Source of the DNA: Manihot esculenta
Taxonomy: Eukaryota; Streptophyta; Magnoliopsida; Malpighiales; Euphorbiaceae
Direction: 5' to 3'
Length of the DNA stretch: 64,000 bases
Assembly (NCBI RefSeq): GCF_001659605.2
Contig: NC_035176.2
Coordinates: 25,414,716 to 25,478,715, forward strand
In this document: piece after piece, positions 46,451 to 59,300 of the stretch
How the letters are laid out: each line of letters begins with the position of its first letter
How positions within the stretch are numbered: position 1 is the stretch's first letter
The notes under the pieces: model-generated
Databases searched by the model: none
What the model was told of the DNA's origin: nothing
Seen by the model: only the letters and a program-made list of their open reading frames with translations
Position numbers and translations under genes: made by a program

Positions 46451-47335
46451 AGGGCTATTGGTGACAGGTTCATCCTTGATGTGATTAGCTGTGATGTGAT
46501 GCATTCCATGTTATCATATGTTTTTAAATGTTTTATTATTCTGCTCACTGGGCTCTAGTAGCTCACCCCTCTCCCAAATTTCCCCAGGATTGTAGGTACA
46601 GGGTAGACCAGGAGGTTTACAAGAGTAATGAAGTCTGGTATATGTAATAGATAGTGTGGACATGATAAATGTATTAATGTTATTTAAAAGTACAGTTTCA
46701 GTCATGTAATGATATTGAGGATTAGAGATTGTGCTTGACTTTATGTATGAGGTATCCCTTTTAATACATGATCAAAGATGTTTTATAATGTTCATGTAAG
46801 CCAACTCATCTTATGATGTATCGCCCATTGGGGCATTGATGGGATCCCACAGAGGGGTCATGATTATGATTATGGCTATGTACAGTGCATGCTCAGGTTG
46901 AGTTGGGTGTATGAAAGAAAAGTTTTAAATTTTTATGTATGTTGTTGATCATGTATGGGATTAAACAGGTTTTCAGGATGTATGTCAGGCTTGCTACGGG
47001 TCTTGGCGGCCTTAAGCCGACCCGGATCCTAGCGCCGGTAGCGGTCCGATTTTCGGGTCGTTACAGAATGGTATCAGAGTCCTAGGTTCATAGGATCAGA
47101 CCTAGAGTGTCGGGCTCATAGATGTTCTAGAAGGTCAAGCACAATAGGAAGATCATGTCCACTAGGATAGGATGTGGAGTCCTGTCTTGTATGATGATGT
47201 GAAATGCCATGATTATATACATGTGCATTGATGCTATGATATGAATGATGTATATGTGATGAGGGTTCATGTGTGCCCACATGAGCCATATGATGCTAAT
47301 GTTTGTATGATGTGTACTGTTTTTCAGAAAACAGG

Positions 47336-50300
47336 ATGAGAGAAACCCGTCGATCGGCAAGATTGACTGGAGTACCACCTGAGGATGAGGGCACGAGAGC
47401 CCGTCCTCCTACATTGCCTAGGGCAATGTCTTGTAGAGCCAACAAAGAAAGAGTGTCAAGGGACCCTAGAAGGTCTTTTGATGCTAGCAGAAGGGGGACA
47501 GATAGAGGAGGAAGTTCTTCAGATGTGAGGGAGGTTACGGAAGAGGATCAGAGGAGGGATGGGAACCTGGATGTGAGCATGGAAGAAGAAGGGACAGGGG
47601 AGTCTCAGGGAGGCGTTCAGGCCTCGGGGTATGGTTTTCCACCCCATTATCCACCCTTTCCACAGGGTTCAGGGTATCCGATGGGAGGCACATCGGATTA
47701 TTCCAGCTTTAACCCCTACCCTGCCTACATGCCTTATCCACCTTTCTATCCACCTTATACACAATACCCAGCTTATCCACCCTCACCCTTCTATCCTAAC
47801 CCGGCAAACCCCACCTCGGGGAATGCTGCACCCCCACCTCCACCACCCACAGAACCAGCAGCCCCAGTTACTCAACCTCCTAGACCTAGCTCAGCCGATG
47901 GGAGCAAAGTAAAGATGACAGATTACCTTAAGCTGGATGCTCCCAAATACAAGTCAGGGGATGACCCCTTTGAATATCTGAGAGTAGTGAAGACAATAAC
48001 TGATGAGCTAGGGGCGGATGACAGCAGGGCCATTCAGATGGCAGGGTTCACTTTAAAGTGCAAGAAGGCACGGGAATGGTTCAAGTGTTATGTGGACCCG
48101 AGACTAGACGGCATGACATGGGAGGAATTTGCGAATGAGTTCGCTGGATGGGCTTTTCCAGACAGTTCCAGAGAACTGAAAATGATTGAGTTTGAGCAAC
48201 TGAGGCAGACAGAGCACATGAGTGTAGAGGAGTTCACGGATAAATTCTTAGAGCTATTGCCTTTTTCAGGGTAAGCTCTAGATACCGATTCGAAGAAAGC
48301 CAAGAGATATGTTATGAAGCTGCATTCCAGGTACTCCTCGTTGATTCAGTCAGTTGAGAGGGAAAGTTTCCACACTGTGGTGGATATGGCTCGAAGGATG
48401 GAGGCGAGTGCCATAGTTGAGGGGTCAGTGAAGCAGTCAATGACCCAGTCTTCAGGGGTTAAGACCCCAGGAAGAGGAGGGCCAGGTCTCTCTTCTCAGA
48501 GCTCAAGTAAGAAGAGGTGGGATAACACCACCAAGAAGCCGAAGAAGAATAAGTTTTGGAATAAGTTGAAATCCAGTCTGGGATTTGGCGGTGGCTCGAG
48601 CTCAGGCTCAGACGGTACAGAATGCCAGAGATGTGGAAGGCCGCACAGGGAAGTGTGTCGAGCTGGGACTAATACATGTTTCAGATGTGGACAGGAGGGA
48701 CACATGGCTCGGGAGTGTCCTAGAGCACCTTTTATGGGCCAGCCCCAGCAGACAGCTTCTGGTAGTGTGGCACAGCCAGCAGCTCCAGCCACAACTCAGG
48801 GCAGTGGCAGAGGTAGAGGGAGAGGGGCAGCCTCTTCTTCTGGTTCCCGAGGTGAAGGTCCATCAGCTCCAGCCAGGATCTTCACCATGACTCAACAGGA
48901 GGCTAACACATCCAACACCGTGGTGTCAGGTAATCTCGTCATTGGGTGTTCTGATGTGTATGCATTAATGGACCCGGGTGCATCTCATTCGTTTATTGCT
49001 CCGAGAGCCGTCGAGAGGTTGGGTCTGATAGTCTCTGGGTTAGAGTGTCCCCTATGGGTCAGTGGACCCAAGTGTGACCCGTCGGTGGCAGAGTCAGTCT
49101 GCCAGTACAGTCCAGTTTTTGTTGAGGGAAGATGCCTTTCCGCCGACCTTGTGGTTCTAGATTTGACAGACTTTGACGTCATTCTAGGGATGGATTGGCT
49201 ATCTACCCATGGTGCTACCTTGGACTGCAGGGACAAGGTAGTCAGGTTCAGAGATCAGAACGGGTCAGAGGTCGTCTTCAGAGGAGACAAGAGGGGCACA
49301 CCTAGAGGTATGATATCAGCTCTTCAGGCTCGTAGGTTGCTTAGGAAGGGATGTCAGGGGTACTTAGCTCATGTGAGAGAGCTAGACAGTCAGGTCAGGG
49401 AGCCGGCCTCGGTGCCAGTTGTCAGAGAGTTTCAGGATGTCTTTCCTGATGAGCTTCCAGGTTTACCACCTGCTAGGGAGATAGAGTTCGAGATAGAGTT
49501 GGTGCCTGGAACTAGACCGATCTCTATCCCTCCCTACAGGATGGCCCCAGCCAAGTTAAAGGAGTTGAAAGAGCAGTTGCAAGAGCTGGTAGAAAAGGGC
49601 TTCATTCGACAGAGTACCTCACCTTGGGGTGCTCCGGTCTTGTTTGTGAGAAAGAAGGATGGGTCCCTCAGACTTTGTATCGACTACAGGCAGTTGAATA
49701 AAGTCACTACCAAAAATAGGTACCCTCTGCCAAGGATCGATGATCTATTCGACCAGCTAGCAGGAGCGGGTTGTTTCTCCAAAATAGATCTAAGATCGGG
49801 GTACCATCAGCTAAGAATAAGGGATGAAGATGTGCCAAAGACAGCTTTCAGGACCAGATATGGGCATTTTGAGTTCCTTGTGATGCCGTTCGGGTTAACT
49901 AACGCCCCTGCAGCATTCATGGACCTCATGAACAGAGTGTTTAGTCAGTACCTGGATCACTTTGTTATTGTCTTCATAGATGATATCTTGGTGTATTCCA
50001 GGAATGTAGAGAAGCATGCCCATCATCTGCGGTTGGTTCTGCAGACTTTGAGGGAACATGGCTTGTATGCCAAGTTCTCTAAGTGTGAGTTCTGGCTGAG
50101 GAGTATTTCGTTCTTGGGGCATGTGGTGTCGGAAAAGGGTATAGAGGTAGACCCCAAGAAGACAGAAACTGTGGCTAACTGGCCTAGACCCACTTCAGTG
50201 ACAGAGATTAGAAGTTTCTTGGGTTTGGTAGGTTACTACAGGAGGTTCGTTCAGGACTTCTCAAAGATTGCAGCTCTTCTGACCAGACTAACCAGGAAGA

Positions 50301-51113
50301 ATCAGAAGTTTGTGTGGATCGACCAGTGCGAAGAGAGTTTTGAAGAGCTTAAGAAGAGGTTGACTTCAGCACCAGTTTTAGCTCTGCCATCTAGTGATGA
50401 GGACTTTACAGTCTTTTGTGATGCATCCCGTGTGGGACTGGGTTGTGTACTAATGCAGAATGAGAGGGTGATCGCTTATGCTTCTAGGCGAAGCATGAGT
50501 TGAATTACCCCACACATGACCTGGAGATGGCAGCAGTAATCTTTGCACTCAAGATGTGGAGGCACTACCTCTATGGGGTTAAATGTGAGATCTTTACAGA
50601 TCATAAGAGCCTACAGTACATCCTGAGTCAAAGAGATTTGAACTTGAGACAGAGGAGATGGGTGGAGCTGCTGAGTGACTATGATTGCAAGATTCAGTAC
50701 CATCCGGGTAAGGCGAATGTTGTGGCAGACGCCTTAAGCCGGAAATCACTCGGCAGTTTATCCCACATATCGGCGGAGAGGAGGCCAGTGGTGAAGGAGT
50801 TTTACAAGCTCATTGAGGAAGGTCTACAGATGGAGTTGTCTGGTACAGGTGACTTGGTGGCCCAGATGAGAGTGGCACCCGTGTTTCTGGAGCAGGTGGC
50901 TCAGAAACAGCATGAGGACCCGGAGTTAGTAAAGATTGCCAGGACTGTTCAGTCAGGCAATGATAGTGAGTTCAGATTCGACAGCAAGGGGATCCTCCGC
51001 TATGGGAGCAGACTATGTGTACCAGATGACATAGGGCTAAAAGGAGACATTATGAGAGAGGCTCATAATGCAAGATACAACATTCACCCCGGAACCACCA
51101 AAATGTATCAAGA
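47336..51113 (+). pseudogene. Gypsy A gag-pol, broken and truncated in integrase
   Basis: Nearly the same protein as Gypsy B from the ATG at 47336 (MRETRRSARL). Three lesions are visible. A nonsense codon TAA at 48272-48274 stands where Gypsy B has CAA (FSGQALD). A 7-bp deletion near 50487 in RNase H shifts the frame. A large deletion after MYQD (51113) removes the rest of integrase and the start of the 3' LTR. Between them the knuckle [15 protein letters not shown], protease [19 protein letters not shown] and RNase [12 protein letters not shown] remain. The final reading runs into LTR sequence and makes a short meaningless tail. Confidence 0.92.
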
Positions 51114-52335
51114 CTGGAGGGACTTTCGGCTGCCGAACCTGCCGCCGAAAGTGCCCTGTCCAGCCCTTTCTTGCATGTTTTTCTATGATTATTCTATGAT
51201 GTTTTAGGGGGTTTTTGGGGAATAGTTTAGAGTTATGTTCATGTATGTTTGGTCCCTCATTTGAGTCCACCTGTGTAGGTTCGGACCCGAGGAACCGAGG
51301 ACCCCAGCAGTGAGTCTGTTGCCCCAGTGTCTGGTCAGAGCTATCCAGAGGTGAGTGGAATAACTCTTTATGTTTTTAAGCAAATCAATTGCAAGGATTG
51401 AGCATGATCATGCATCATGAATGCCATGTGATGAATTAGGTTGTTTGTATTAGAATTCACGAATATGTTGCATTGCATAGTTTAAATGTTGATGTGGATG
51501 AATGTTGGATGATCCATAGCCCTCGATCTATGATATGACGATGTGATATGTACGGTACGGAATGTAAGACCAGTGGGACCCATTCTACGTTCGCTGGCAC
51601 TATGTAAGGGAAAGACCAGGACCCATTCTACGTTCTGGCACAGTTGGACACTGTTATGTTATGATATGTAAGGGAAAGACCAGGACCCATTCTACGTTCT
51701 GGCACAGTTGGACCATGTAGAGGGCTATTGGTGACAGGTTCATCCTTGATGTGATTAGCTGTGATGTGATGCATTCCATGTTATCATATGTTTTTAAATG
51801 TTTTATTATTCTGCTCACTGGGCTCTAGTAGCTCACCCCTCTCCCAAATTTCCCCAGGATTGCAGGTACATGGTAGACCAGGAGGTTTACAAGAGTAATG
51901 AAGTCTGGTATATGTAATAGATAGTGTGGACATGATAAATGTATTAATGTTATGTAAAAGTACAGTTTCAGTCATGTAATGATATTGAGGATTAGAGATT
52001 GTGCTTGACTTTATGTATGAGGTATCCCTTTTAATACATGATCAAAGATGTTTTATAATGTTCATGTAAGCCAACTCATCTTATAATGTATCGCCCATTG
52101 GGGCATTGATGGGATCCCACAGAGGGGTCATGATTATGATTATGGCTATGTACAGTGCATGCTCAGGTTGAGTTGGGTGTATGAAATAAAAGTTTTAAAT
52201 TTTTATGTATGTTGTTGATCATGTATGGGATTAAACAGGTTTTCAGGATGTATGTCAGGCTTGCTACGGGTCTTGGCGGCCTTAAGCCGACCCAGATCCT
52301 AGCGCCGGTAGCGGTCCGATTTTCGGGTCGTTACA
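51114..52335 (+). repeat. Gypsy A 3' LTR, 5'-truncated
   Basis: Matches 45843-47065 of the 5' LTR with about 12 substitutions. Its own first ~1.07 kb is missing, together with the polypurine tract and integrase, at the deletion join (CTGG shared near 51114). Confidence 0.92.
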
Positions 52336-52340
52336 ACTTA

Positions 52341-54992
52341 CCAAATAAATTTTTTAAAAAATAAAAAAAAAAGGAAAGAAGAAGAAGAAAAGACTAGAAG
52401 AGAAGAGGAAACCATCTTCCTCATTTTCTTCTCCTTCCGGTCAACCAAGAGAAAGAACCCATTCATCCATCTTTTTTTTCTACACCAAAATGTGTTCAAA
52501 TTTTTACCTCCAATCAATTACTCATTTTCTCCCAACACCTTTCTAAAGTAGAATTTGAAGAAAAGAAGAGAAATTAAAGAGAAAATTCAAGGTTGAGGGA
52601 GAGTAAATAGTAACAAAGTGTTGGAAAATTTAAAGATATGTTAGGGGTTTTGATGTAGGAATATTTTTTATCATTTTTATGTGAATATTTATGAGGAATA
52701 TGGTATTAATATGATTTATTTGTTTATTTTTCATAAAGAAGAAGTGGAAGGGAAGGGTGGAAACTCCAAAGGGAAAAGAAAGGAAGATTAGAAAATTTTA
52801 AGTTTGTGTAAGATTTTGGAAGGTTTAAGGTTTGTGCTCAACTTTATTTGAATAAATTCAATAATTTGTTAATTAGGTTTTATTTGAAAATTTTACTATC
52901 TTAGTAGAACTAATCAAGTGAATAATATTTTAGTTATATAGCATGATTAAAGTTTGAAGAAATGATAAATTTGATAAATAGAAAATTTTGAAATTAATAT
53001 GTAATTTGAGCGAAACTCAAGTTATGGACCAAGTGGAATGACTCGACTTTTTTGATAGGGATGTAATTTGGCTAAGATATAGTAATAATAATAATAATAA
53101 AAATTAATTATTAGTCTAAATAAAGAATACTATGTTAAACGTTGTAAATTAGTTAAATTAGGGTCGAAAGAAAGTTGTTGGATAGAAATAAAAATTAAAA
53201 TAAAAAGAAAAATGAGATATGATATATCGTGATAAATAGAAAAAAATACTAGATTAGAAAAAAAAATAATAGTTAATTAATTAAGGATTAAATTATGAAT
53301 TTGTAATTTATATAGTTGAATTAAGGGAAAATTACTTCTTAGTCCATGAGGTTTAACCTAATTAACACTTCTGTCCCTCTATTTTGGCGATCCAACACTT
53401 AAGTCCCTCACTTTCTCTTCCGTCCAAATTCGTAGTCCTTCCGTCCATTTAAACCGTTTGGTCAAAGAGTCAAAGGTGAGATGTGATAATTTTTTCCAAA
53501 AATACCCTTCTTTCAATGTGAAATTCCAGAAGAAGAAGAAGAAGAAGAAGAAGAAGAAGAAAGAAGAAGAAAAAGAAGAAGAAAGAAGAAGAAGAAGAAG
53601 AAGTTGCAGAAAGGGTAGGAAGAAGAAGAAGAAGAAGAAGAAGAAGAAGAAAGAAGAAGAAGAAAAAGAAGAAGAAAATGGTTAATTTTGTCAATTCACG
53701 TGTCCCAAACGGCTATTTTGGACGGAAGGACTACGAATTTGGACAGAAAAGAAAGTGAGAGACTTAAGTGTTGGGTCGCCAAAATAGAGGGACAAAAGTG
53801 TTAATTACGTTAAACCTCGGGGACTAAAAAGTAATTTTTCCTTGAATTAAATTAATAGATTTACGTGATATGACAATGTTTAAAAGCAGAGTTGTAATAT
53901 GATAAAATATTATAGTTTGAATAATTGAAAGTTACATTGTATTAAAAGTTTTTGTCCCCATGTTTAAATGTATAAATTATTTAAAGTCTGACCCTAGTAA
54001 GTTTGGTGGGAATTGTGAGTTAGTTTAAGGGTGTGGCGTGCCATATACAGATCTTGCAGTACTGCACTACAGTTATACTGATTGATACCATACAAGTACG
54101 GCTGATATGCTCTACCGCTATAGTTATAGACTCTTTTGAGTCATACAGTTATTTGGCACTTTATACCCAACAGATATAGCTTCCTTATCTGCCATTTAAA
54201 TTTATAGGGGCCAAAAAGAAAACAAAAATAATAAATAAAAGAATTAAGAGAAAACAAAACGTTTTACATGATAAAGGAAAAGAAAAAGATTATGAAATTA
54301 AACTCTGTATACATGTGAAATAATAATATGATTTAGAATTATTTTAAATTATTTGCTATATAGTTTATTGTCATTTATTTGATTTATTGTTGATAAATGA
54401 ATTTTGATTTAAATTTTTTATTTAAAAAAAAAAGAAAGTTGAGCACCACTAAGCAATTTGCTTAGCGCGTAGAAATTTATTTTTCCTCGCGCAGATTGTA
54501 GATCGAATGAGTAATAGATTAAGATCTGTATCAACCCAGTCAGAGTTACATTATTAACTATCTTGGAGTATATTTTGTAAATTTTATATAAAATTGATTT
54601 TGGAAATATGGCATGTACATCAAGTTTTAGATATAAAGTTGTATATGGTTTGAATTAGATATATTTGAATATTTTAATTTTGGTGTAAATATGAGTTATT
54701 AGTATAAGTTTTTGTGTTGAGATCAATCAATGGTTACGAAGTGTTTGATATGAGTTGAAATTGTGTTGATATTAAAAAAAGTTTGGGGGGTTAAAGTTAA
54801 AGTTTATAGAAGTATGATTTTACTATTCACAGATGAAATTAAATTTATATTTCAGAGGAAATTTTGCCGGATTTTCGGTTAAAAAAAGAGCAATGATTTA
54901 CATAATATAAATTAAAGTAAAAATAAGAGAACTGTTATAAAATGTGATGTTTCCAGTTCGATTAATTAAATAATCGGATAAAGAGTGTTACA
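52341..54992 (+). repeat. Gypsy C 3' LTR, main portion
   Basis: Resumes the LTR interrupted at 30357 and ends GAGTGTTACA at 54992, followed by the GTCAT duplication. It contains MITE copy 2 at 53325-53841. Confidence 0.9.
53325..53841. mobile_element. Mutator-like MITE with (GAA)n core, copy 2
   Basis: 517 bp, the same family as 22735-23658 but in the reverse orientation and with a shorter repeat core. The 9-bp duplication TTGAATTAA (53316-53324 and 53842-53850) is perfect and differs from that of copy 1. Polar KE/F-rich open frames inside are products of the triplet repeat. Confidence 0.92.
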
Positions 54993-54997
54993 GTCAT

Positions 54998-56384
54998 GCT
55001 GATGAGAAGCAAGTCTTCTTTAGAACCCATGAAGGTTTTACTTTGAAGTATCCCCTCTCTCAACGGTTATTGTACTAAGGAGTTCCGCCAAAATAGTGAC
55101 AACGCATTCTTTCGTATCTTTTTATTTTCCCTTTACAGTTGATTAGGGTTTTCTTATTGAATGTTGAGCTTTTTGTCCCTATTTTTTGAATTAGTTTGGA
55201 ACTTCTAATTTCTCTATTTCTTCCTAATATTATCATGCTTATAATGGAATTCTCTTATTTTATAAAAAAAATAAAAAAATAAAAGCTGGTGTAGTTGCCC
55301 ATATGAAGCGTGGTCATACAACTTGTGGTCATTCAATGAAATATATATATTTTTTCGATAGAGTGAAATATTTTATTTAATTGCCTTTCATTAAGAAAAG
55401 AACACCTTTGTTTTGATCACCTTTTAGTTTAGTTTTTTTTAATATATTATTGTTGATAGATTTGGAGTATTTTATTCCCCTACATGGGCTGTATGGGAAT
55501 TTTATTTGAGAAATATGTTAAAACTTAAATTTAAATCAAATTTTCAGTTATATTTTACTCAAATTTCATATATATATATATATATATATAAATTAAATTT
55601 TAATATATTTTAATTTTTTAAATTATTTATTCCACATCTAATATGCGTTATAAATCTTTAATTATTTTTAAAAAATTTAAAGAGATTTTAATGTTAATAT
55701 TTGGTGTTACAAGAGAAAGAAAAATTTGTTTATATATTTTTTCTGTAATTTTTTTTTCATTTTTAATATAATTAGGAAGCGATAATATAATTTTTAAATT
55801 ATAAAATTCATTAGTTCATCTTTATTTTAAATTTATTTAATTAAAATTTTATATATTTTATAAAATTAAAATTTTAATTATCTTATTAAAAAATTATTAA
55901 TTAATTTATTTTAAATTTAATTAAAAAAATTGAAATATTATGAATATTTAAAATTATAAAAATTAAATAATACATATAATTAAAATTATAAAATTATAAT
56001 ATAAATAATTTAAAACAGTAAACAGTATTTTTTAATAAACAAATTAAATAATTAAATTTTATAAAATTAAATAATTTTTAATGGACTTAATTAATTTTAT
56101 AGAAGTTCAGAAATTTGGTAATAATTGACCCGTTAAGAGTCAATGTGTAAACTATAGTAATCTTTGAAGTTTTAGGGCAAATTACGGAACCACCTCAGCG
56201 AGAGTCAATGTGTAATTTACTCGAGTTCAATTTGTCACTAAATTTCGAGAAAAAAAAAATGCCACCGAAAGCAAGAACGATGTCGTATATAACATCGAGG
56301 CTTCAACGCTAAAATCTTCCACCGGTCTTTGAGGGCCGCTGCTGTTGTTGTGTCATAATCTTCTTCGTCCGGTTATCAGCTCCC
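54998..56384. other. Spacer and 5' region of the Nudix gene
   Basis: AT-rich DNA with a (TA)n run at about 55568-55590 and no gene signal until about 56160. The last ~200 bp before the ATG at 56385 are less AT-rich and should contain promoter and leader. I could not fix a TATA box or start site. Confidence 0.4.
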
Positions 56385-59300
56385 ATGGACTGTTGTTTTT
56401 CTCACCGCCACCACCTCTTTTCAACCAAACTCCGTTTATCCTATTCTACCCTTTGCGTACCAAAACCCTTTATATCTCCTCCTAAAAGGCGGTCAACGGC
56501 ACCGAGATTTGCACTGCGCGCCCTCATTTCTAGTACTAGAAACAGTAGCACCAGTACCAGTAGCTTCACTTGGGACGACGTCATCCGAGTCTCTCAACCT
56601 GATCATGTCCCTCACGATTCCTCAGATCTCTCTGGCTTTTTCGAAAAGATCGAAGTCTGCAATCGCGGATCTGTACCTTCTCTCTCGCTATCTCTTATTT
56701 CTCTGTCATCTGATTGGTTGCTTAGAAAGTGCAAAAAGGGAAAAGGATAGAAAATTTAGTACACTGTTCTTATTCTGTGATTGTAACGTTTGCAGGAAAG
56801 GCAATCTGAGTTTGTTCGATTCGTTATCGAAGGTCAAATTGTTGGTTATATACATAAGGGGTAATGTCTTTTTTCTTTCCCCGCTTTGTACTTCGTAATG
56901 CCAATTGAGTATTGGTTAGAAATGTTGTTTTGAAATTCTGGGTGCAGTTTTGTGGATTATTTGAGGACGTTCAAAGATGTGTTTGTTTTCCCTCAAAGTA
57001 ATTATAGTGGTCGCTCTGAGAGCTATGTAACGTTACATGAAATGCTAAAGACGCCGGAGGATAGAACCAGAGTTGTTGGAGAAGTTATCAAATGTTTAGG
57101 AGAAGAACTGATTCCAGGTATACGAAATGAGGTACTCTCTCCACGTCCCATAATTTTTGTTACTTTATTTTTTCACACATATTACAATTTTTTTATTAAC
57201 TTTCTAATTACACGAAGACATATTTAATACTTAAATAAGAGATGTTTTGAGAGGTCTTTTGGAAGAAAGATAAAATTAAATAGGGTTATAATAATTAAGT
57301 TATACGTTACTATAGTCTAAAAATGGGAAGTGGACAATAATTTTGGTTTAAAAAGAAAGAAAGATAGACAAAAATAGTCCATAAAAATTATGGGAGGGAG
57401 GGAGTATAATACTGGGATCACTGCATTGATTATCATTATAGTTGTATATTGAACTAGAGAATTCCAAAATGTGACCATGAATATGATTATGTGATAGGTA
57501 ACTGAAACCTCACGAGATTAACCTGGTTTTGATAAATTATGATTAGAGTATATATAAAGTGTTGATTTGGATGATTATGATATCGCTGTCTTTAATCAGC
57601 TGTACCCTGTGGTATCATCTTTTGGCTCCCCAGTCTACTTCTCATTGGAGCGTGCTGCAGCTCCTTATTTTGGAATAAAGGTGTGTTTCTCTTGTTTGTG
57701 TACTCTCTGCTGAGTAACGTAGCTTTTGAATTTCTCAATTTTATCTTTTCTTCTGGGTATAGGTCTATGGAATTCATATGAATGGCTTTGTTGAAAAAGA
57801 TGGGGAGAAATTTCTATGGATTGGAAAGAGAAGTGAAGTGAAACCCACATTTCCGGGGATGCTCGATCACCTTGTTGCTGGAGGACTGGTTTGTAACTAC
57901 CTATAAATTTACCTTCATAAGTGGGTAATTCACAATCTTGCTTATGTTCAATTCAATGGAATAATGTTAACATAAAATGCGTACTTTACTCTTTTTACCT
58001 CTTGGATGAGATCTTCTCTTATCCTTTTATGGAACTTTTGAATGTTTTGCCGTTGGTGGTGTCTAAAATGTTTTCATTTTATATTTGAAAGGTGCACTTT
58101 GTTAAATGTGTCAAAGGGGTTACAAATTGAAAAAAATATTTGACATGTTTGTCATAATAATACTAGAATAACTAAACAACATTTTGGAAATTGTTTTTTC
58201 ATACAACATCTAGGGTGGTGATTTTCTTAAAAGCATTTATTGGATGCCTGAACCTCAATGTTAAATGGGCTTTAATCAAGCATTGGAACATGCTTGTGTT
58301 TGTGAGATCATAGTGTATTAGGGTGTTCTGTATCAAATTAATCAATACTTTAATATTAGATGGTTAATTGCTAGGAAGACAGCTTTTGGTGAAATCATGA
58401 GAGGGTAAAGTTGAATTGAGCTTTGAGCATGAAATGTTTTTGTTAACCTGAGGAAGGTGGGAAGTTGGAAGAATTCTTTTCAGATGCCCATCTACTTGAC
58501 AGGTGGAAAGTCAAAACTGGATGCAAACACTGATTTAGAGCCTCTTTATTTCTATGTGAACTCTTATACATTTCCATTGTGGCAATGACAGCCTTATGGG
58601 ATCTCTTGTGGAGAGAATGTTATGAAGGAATGTGAAGAGGAAGCAGGGATACCTCAATCCATTTCACATCAGTAATTTTTCTCTAGCCACTGAGTTATTT
58701 CGTACATCCAGCATGTTTTTTATTTTATTGGTTGGGAAGTCAATCCTTGGGTTGGCAGATTCACATCCTCAATTAACCGTTATTCTGTTGGAGCCATTCT
58801 TTCTCTGATGATTTTTTGTAATTGTTCCTTTTGCAGAGCTGTACCGGTTGGTGCTGTTTCTTATGCAGACATTGAAGGTTATAGATACAAGAGGGATGTT
58901 CTATTTTGTTATGATTTGAAACTTCCTGATAGTTTTATACCTAATAATCAAGGTAAGATCGTTGAACCTCTTCTTGCATTCAGTTCAGTTGTAGTTATAA
59001 GTTGATATCCTTTGAATGTTCTAAATTTCCTTCTAATTTTGAATATTGTGTCCTTGAGCCACATATTTCTCTGCAATTTAATCTAATCCTCTGTGATGCC
59101 CTCAAACTGTGGCAGATGGAGAAGTGGAGAGTTTCAAGTTGATCCCTGTAAAAAATGTTGCAAATGTTATTCGGAGAACACATTTTTTCAAGCCAAACTG
59201 TTCCCTTGTCATCATTCATTTCTTGTTTCGGCATGGGTATTTCTTCTCTATTGCTTCTGTTGTTTGTTTTGACCCTTTTGATTCATTTAGTCTTTGTTTG

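Larger units (their letters stand above)
45090..47065 (+). repeat. Gypsy A 5' LTR, right portion
   Basis: Continues the LTR begun at 30358-30676 immediately after the hAT duplication. It carries the TATA box at 45105-45113, dyad arrays at 45640-45890 and a different minisatellite (about 46294-46450, GACCCATTCTACGTTCTGGC units). It ends TCGTTACA at 47065, with a tRNA-Met primer site TGGTATCAGAG at 47069. Confidence 0.92.
30358..52335 (+). mobile_element. Ty3/gypsy LTR retrotransposon (Gypsy A), internally deleted, inserted in the Gypsy C 3' LTR
   Basis: Starts TGTAATACCCGGCTAG (30358) and ends TCGGGTCGTTACA (52335) with a perfect ACTTA duplication (30353-30357 and 52336-52340). The 5' LTR is 30358-30676 plus 45090-47065, about 2.3 kb, split by a hAT transposon. 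The internal region is 47066-51113. The 3' LTR survives only as its last ~1222 bp. Over that shared stretch the two LTRs differ at about 12 positions by eye, about 1 percent. It belongs to the same family as Gypsy B: the gag and pol proteins are almost identical. Confidence 0.93.
21652..54992 (+). mobile_element. Ty3/gypsy LTR retrotransposon (Gypsy C), old, outermost shell of the nest
   Basis: 5' LTR at 21652-24927 (TGTAACATTTC...GTGTTACA); 3' LTR starts at 30205 and, after a 22-kb insertion, ends at 54992. The perfect 5-bp duplication GTCAT (21647-21651 and 54993-54997) proves that both ends belong together. The internal region 24928-30204 carries a decayed gag-pol. Pol sequence, long LTRs and the C-terminal RELRNKRIP...VLW region point to a Tekay/Del-like chromovirus. 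The LTRs are visibly diverged by many substitutions and indels, more than any other pair in the nest. Confidence 0.93.

Noticed and set aside
53458..53694. Lysine- and phenylalanine-rich ORFs
   Set aside because: Same triplet-repeat artefact in MITE copy 2.
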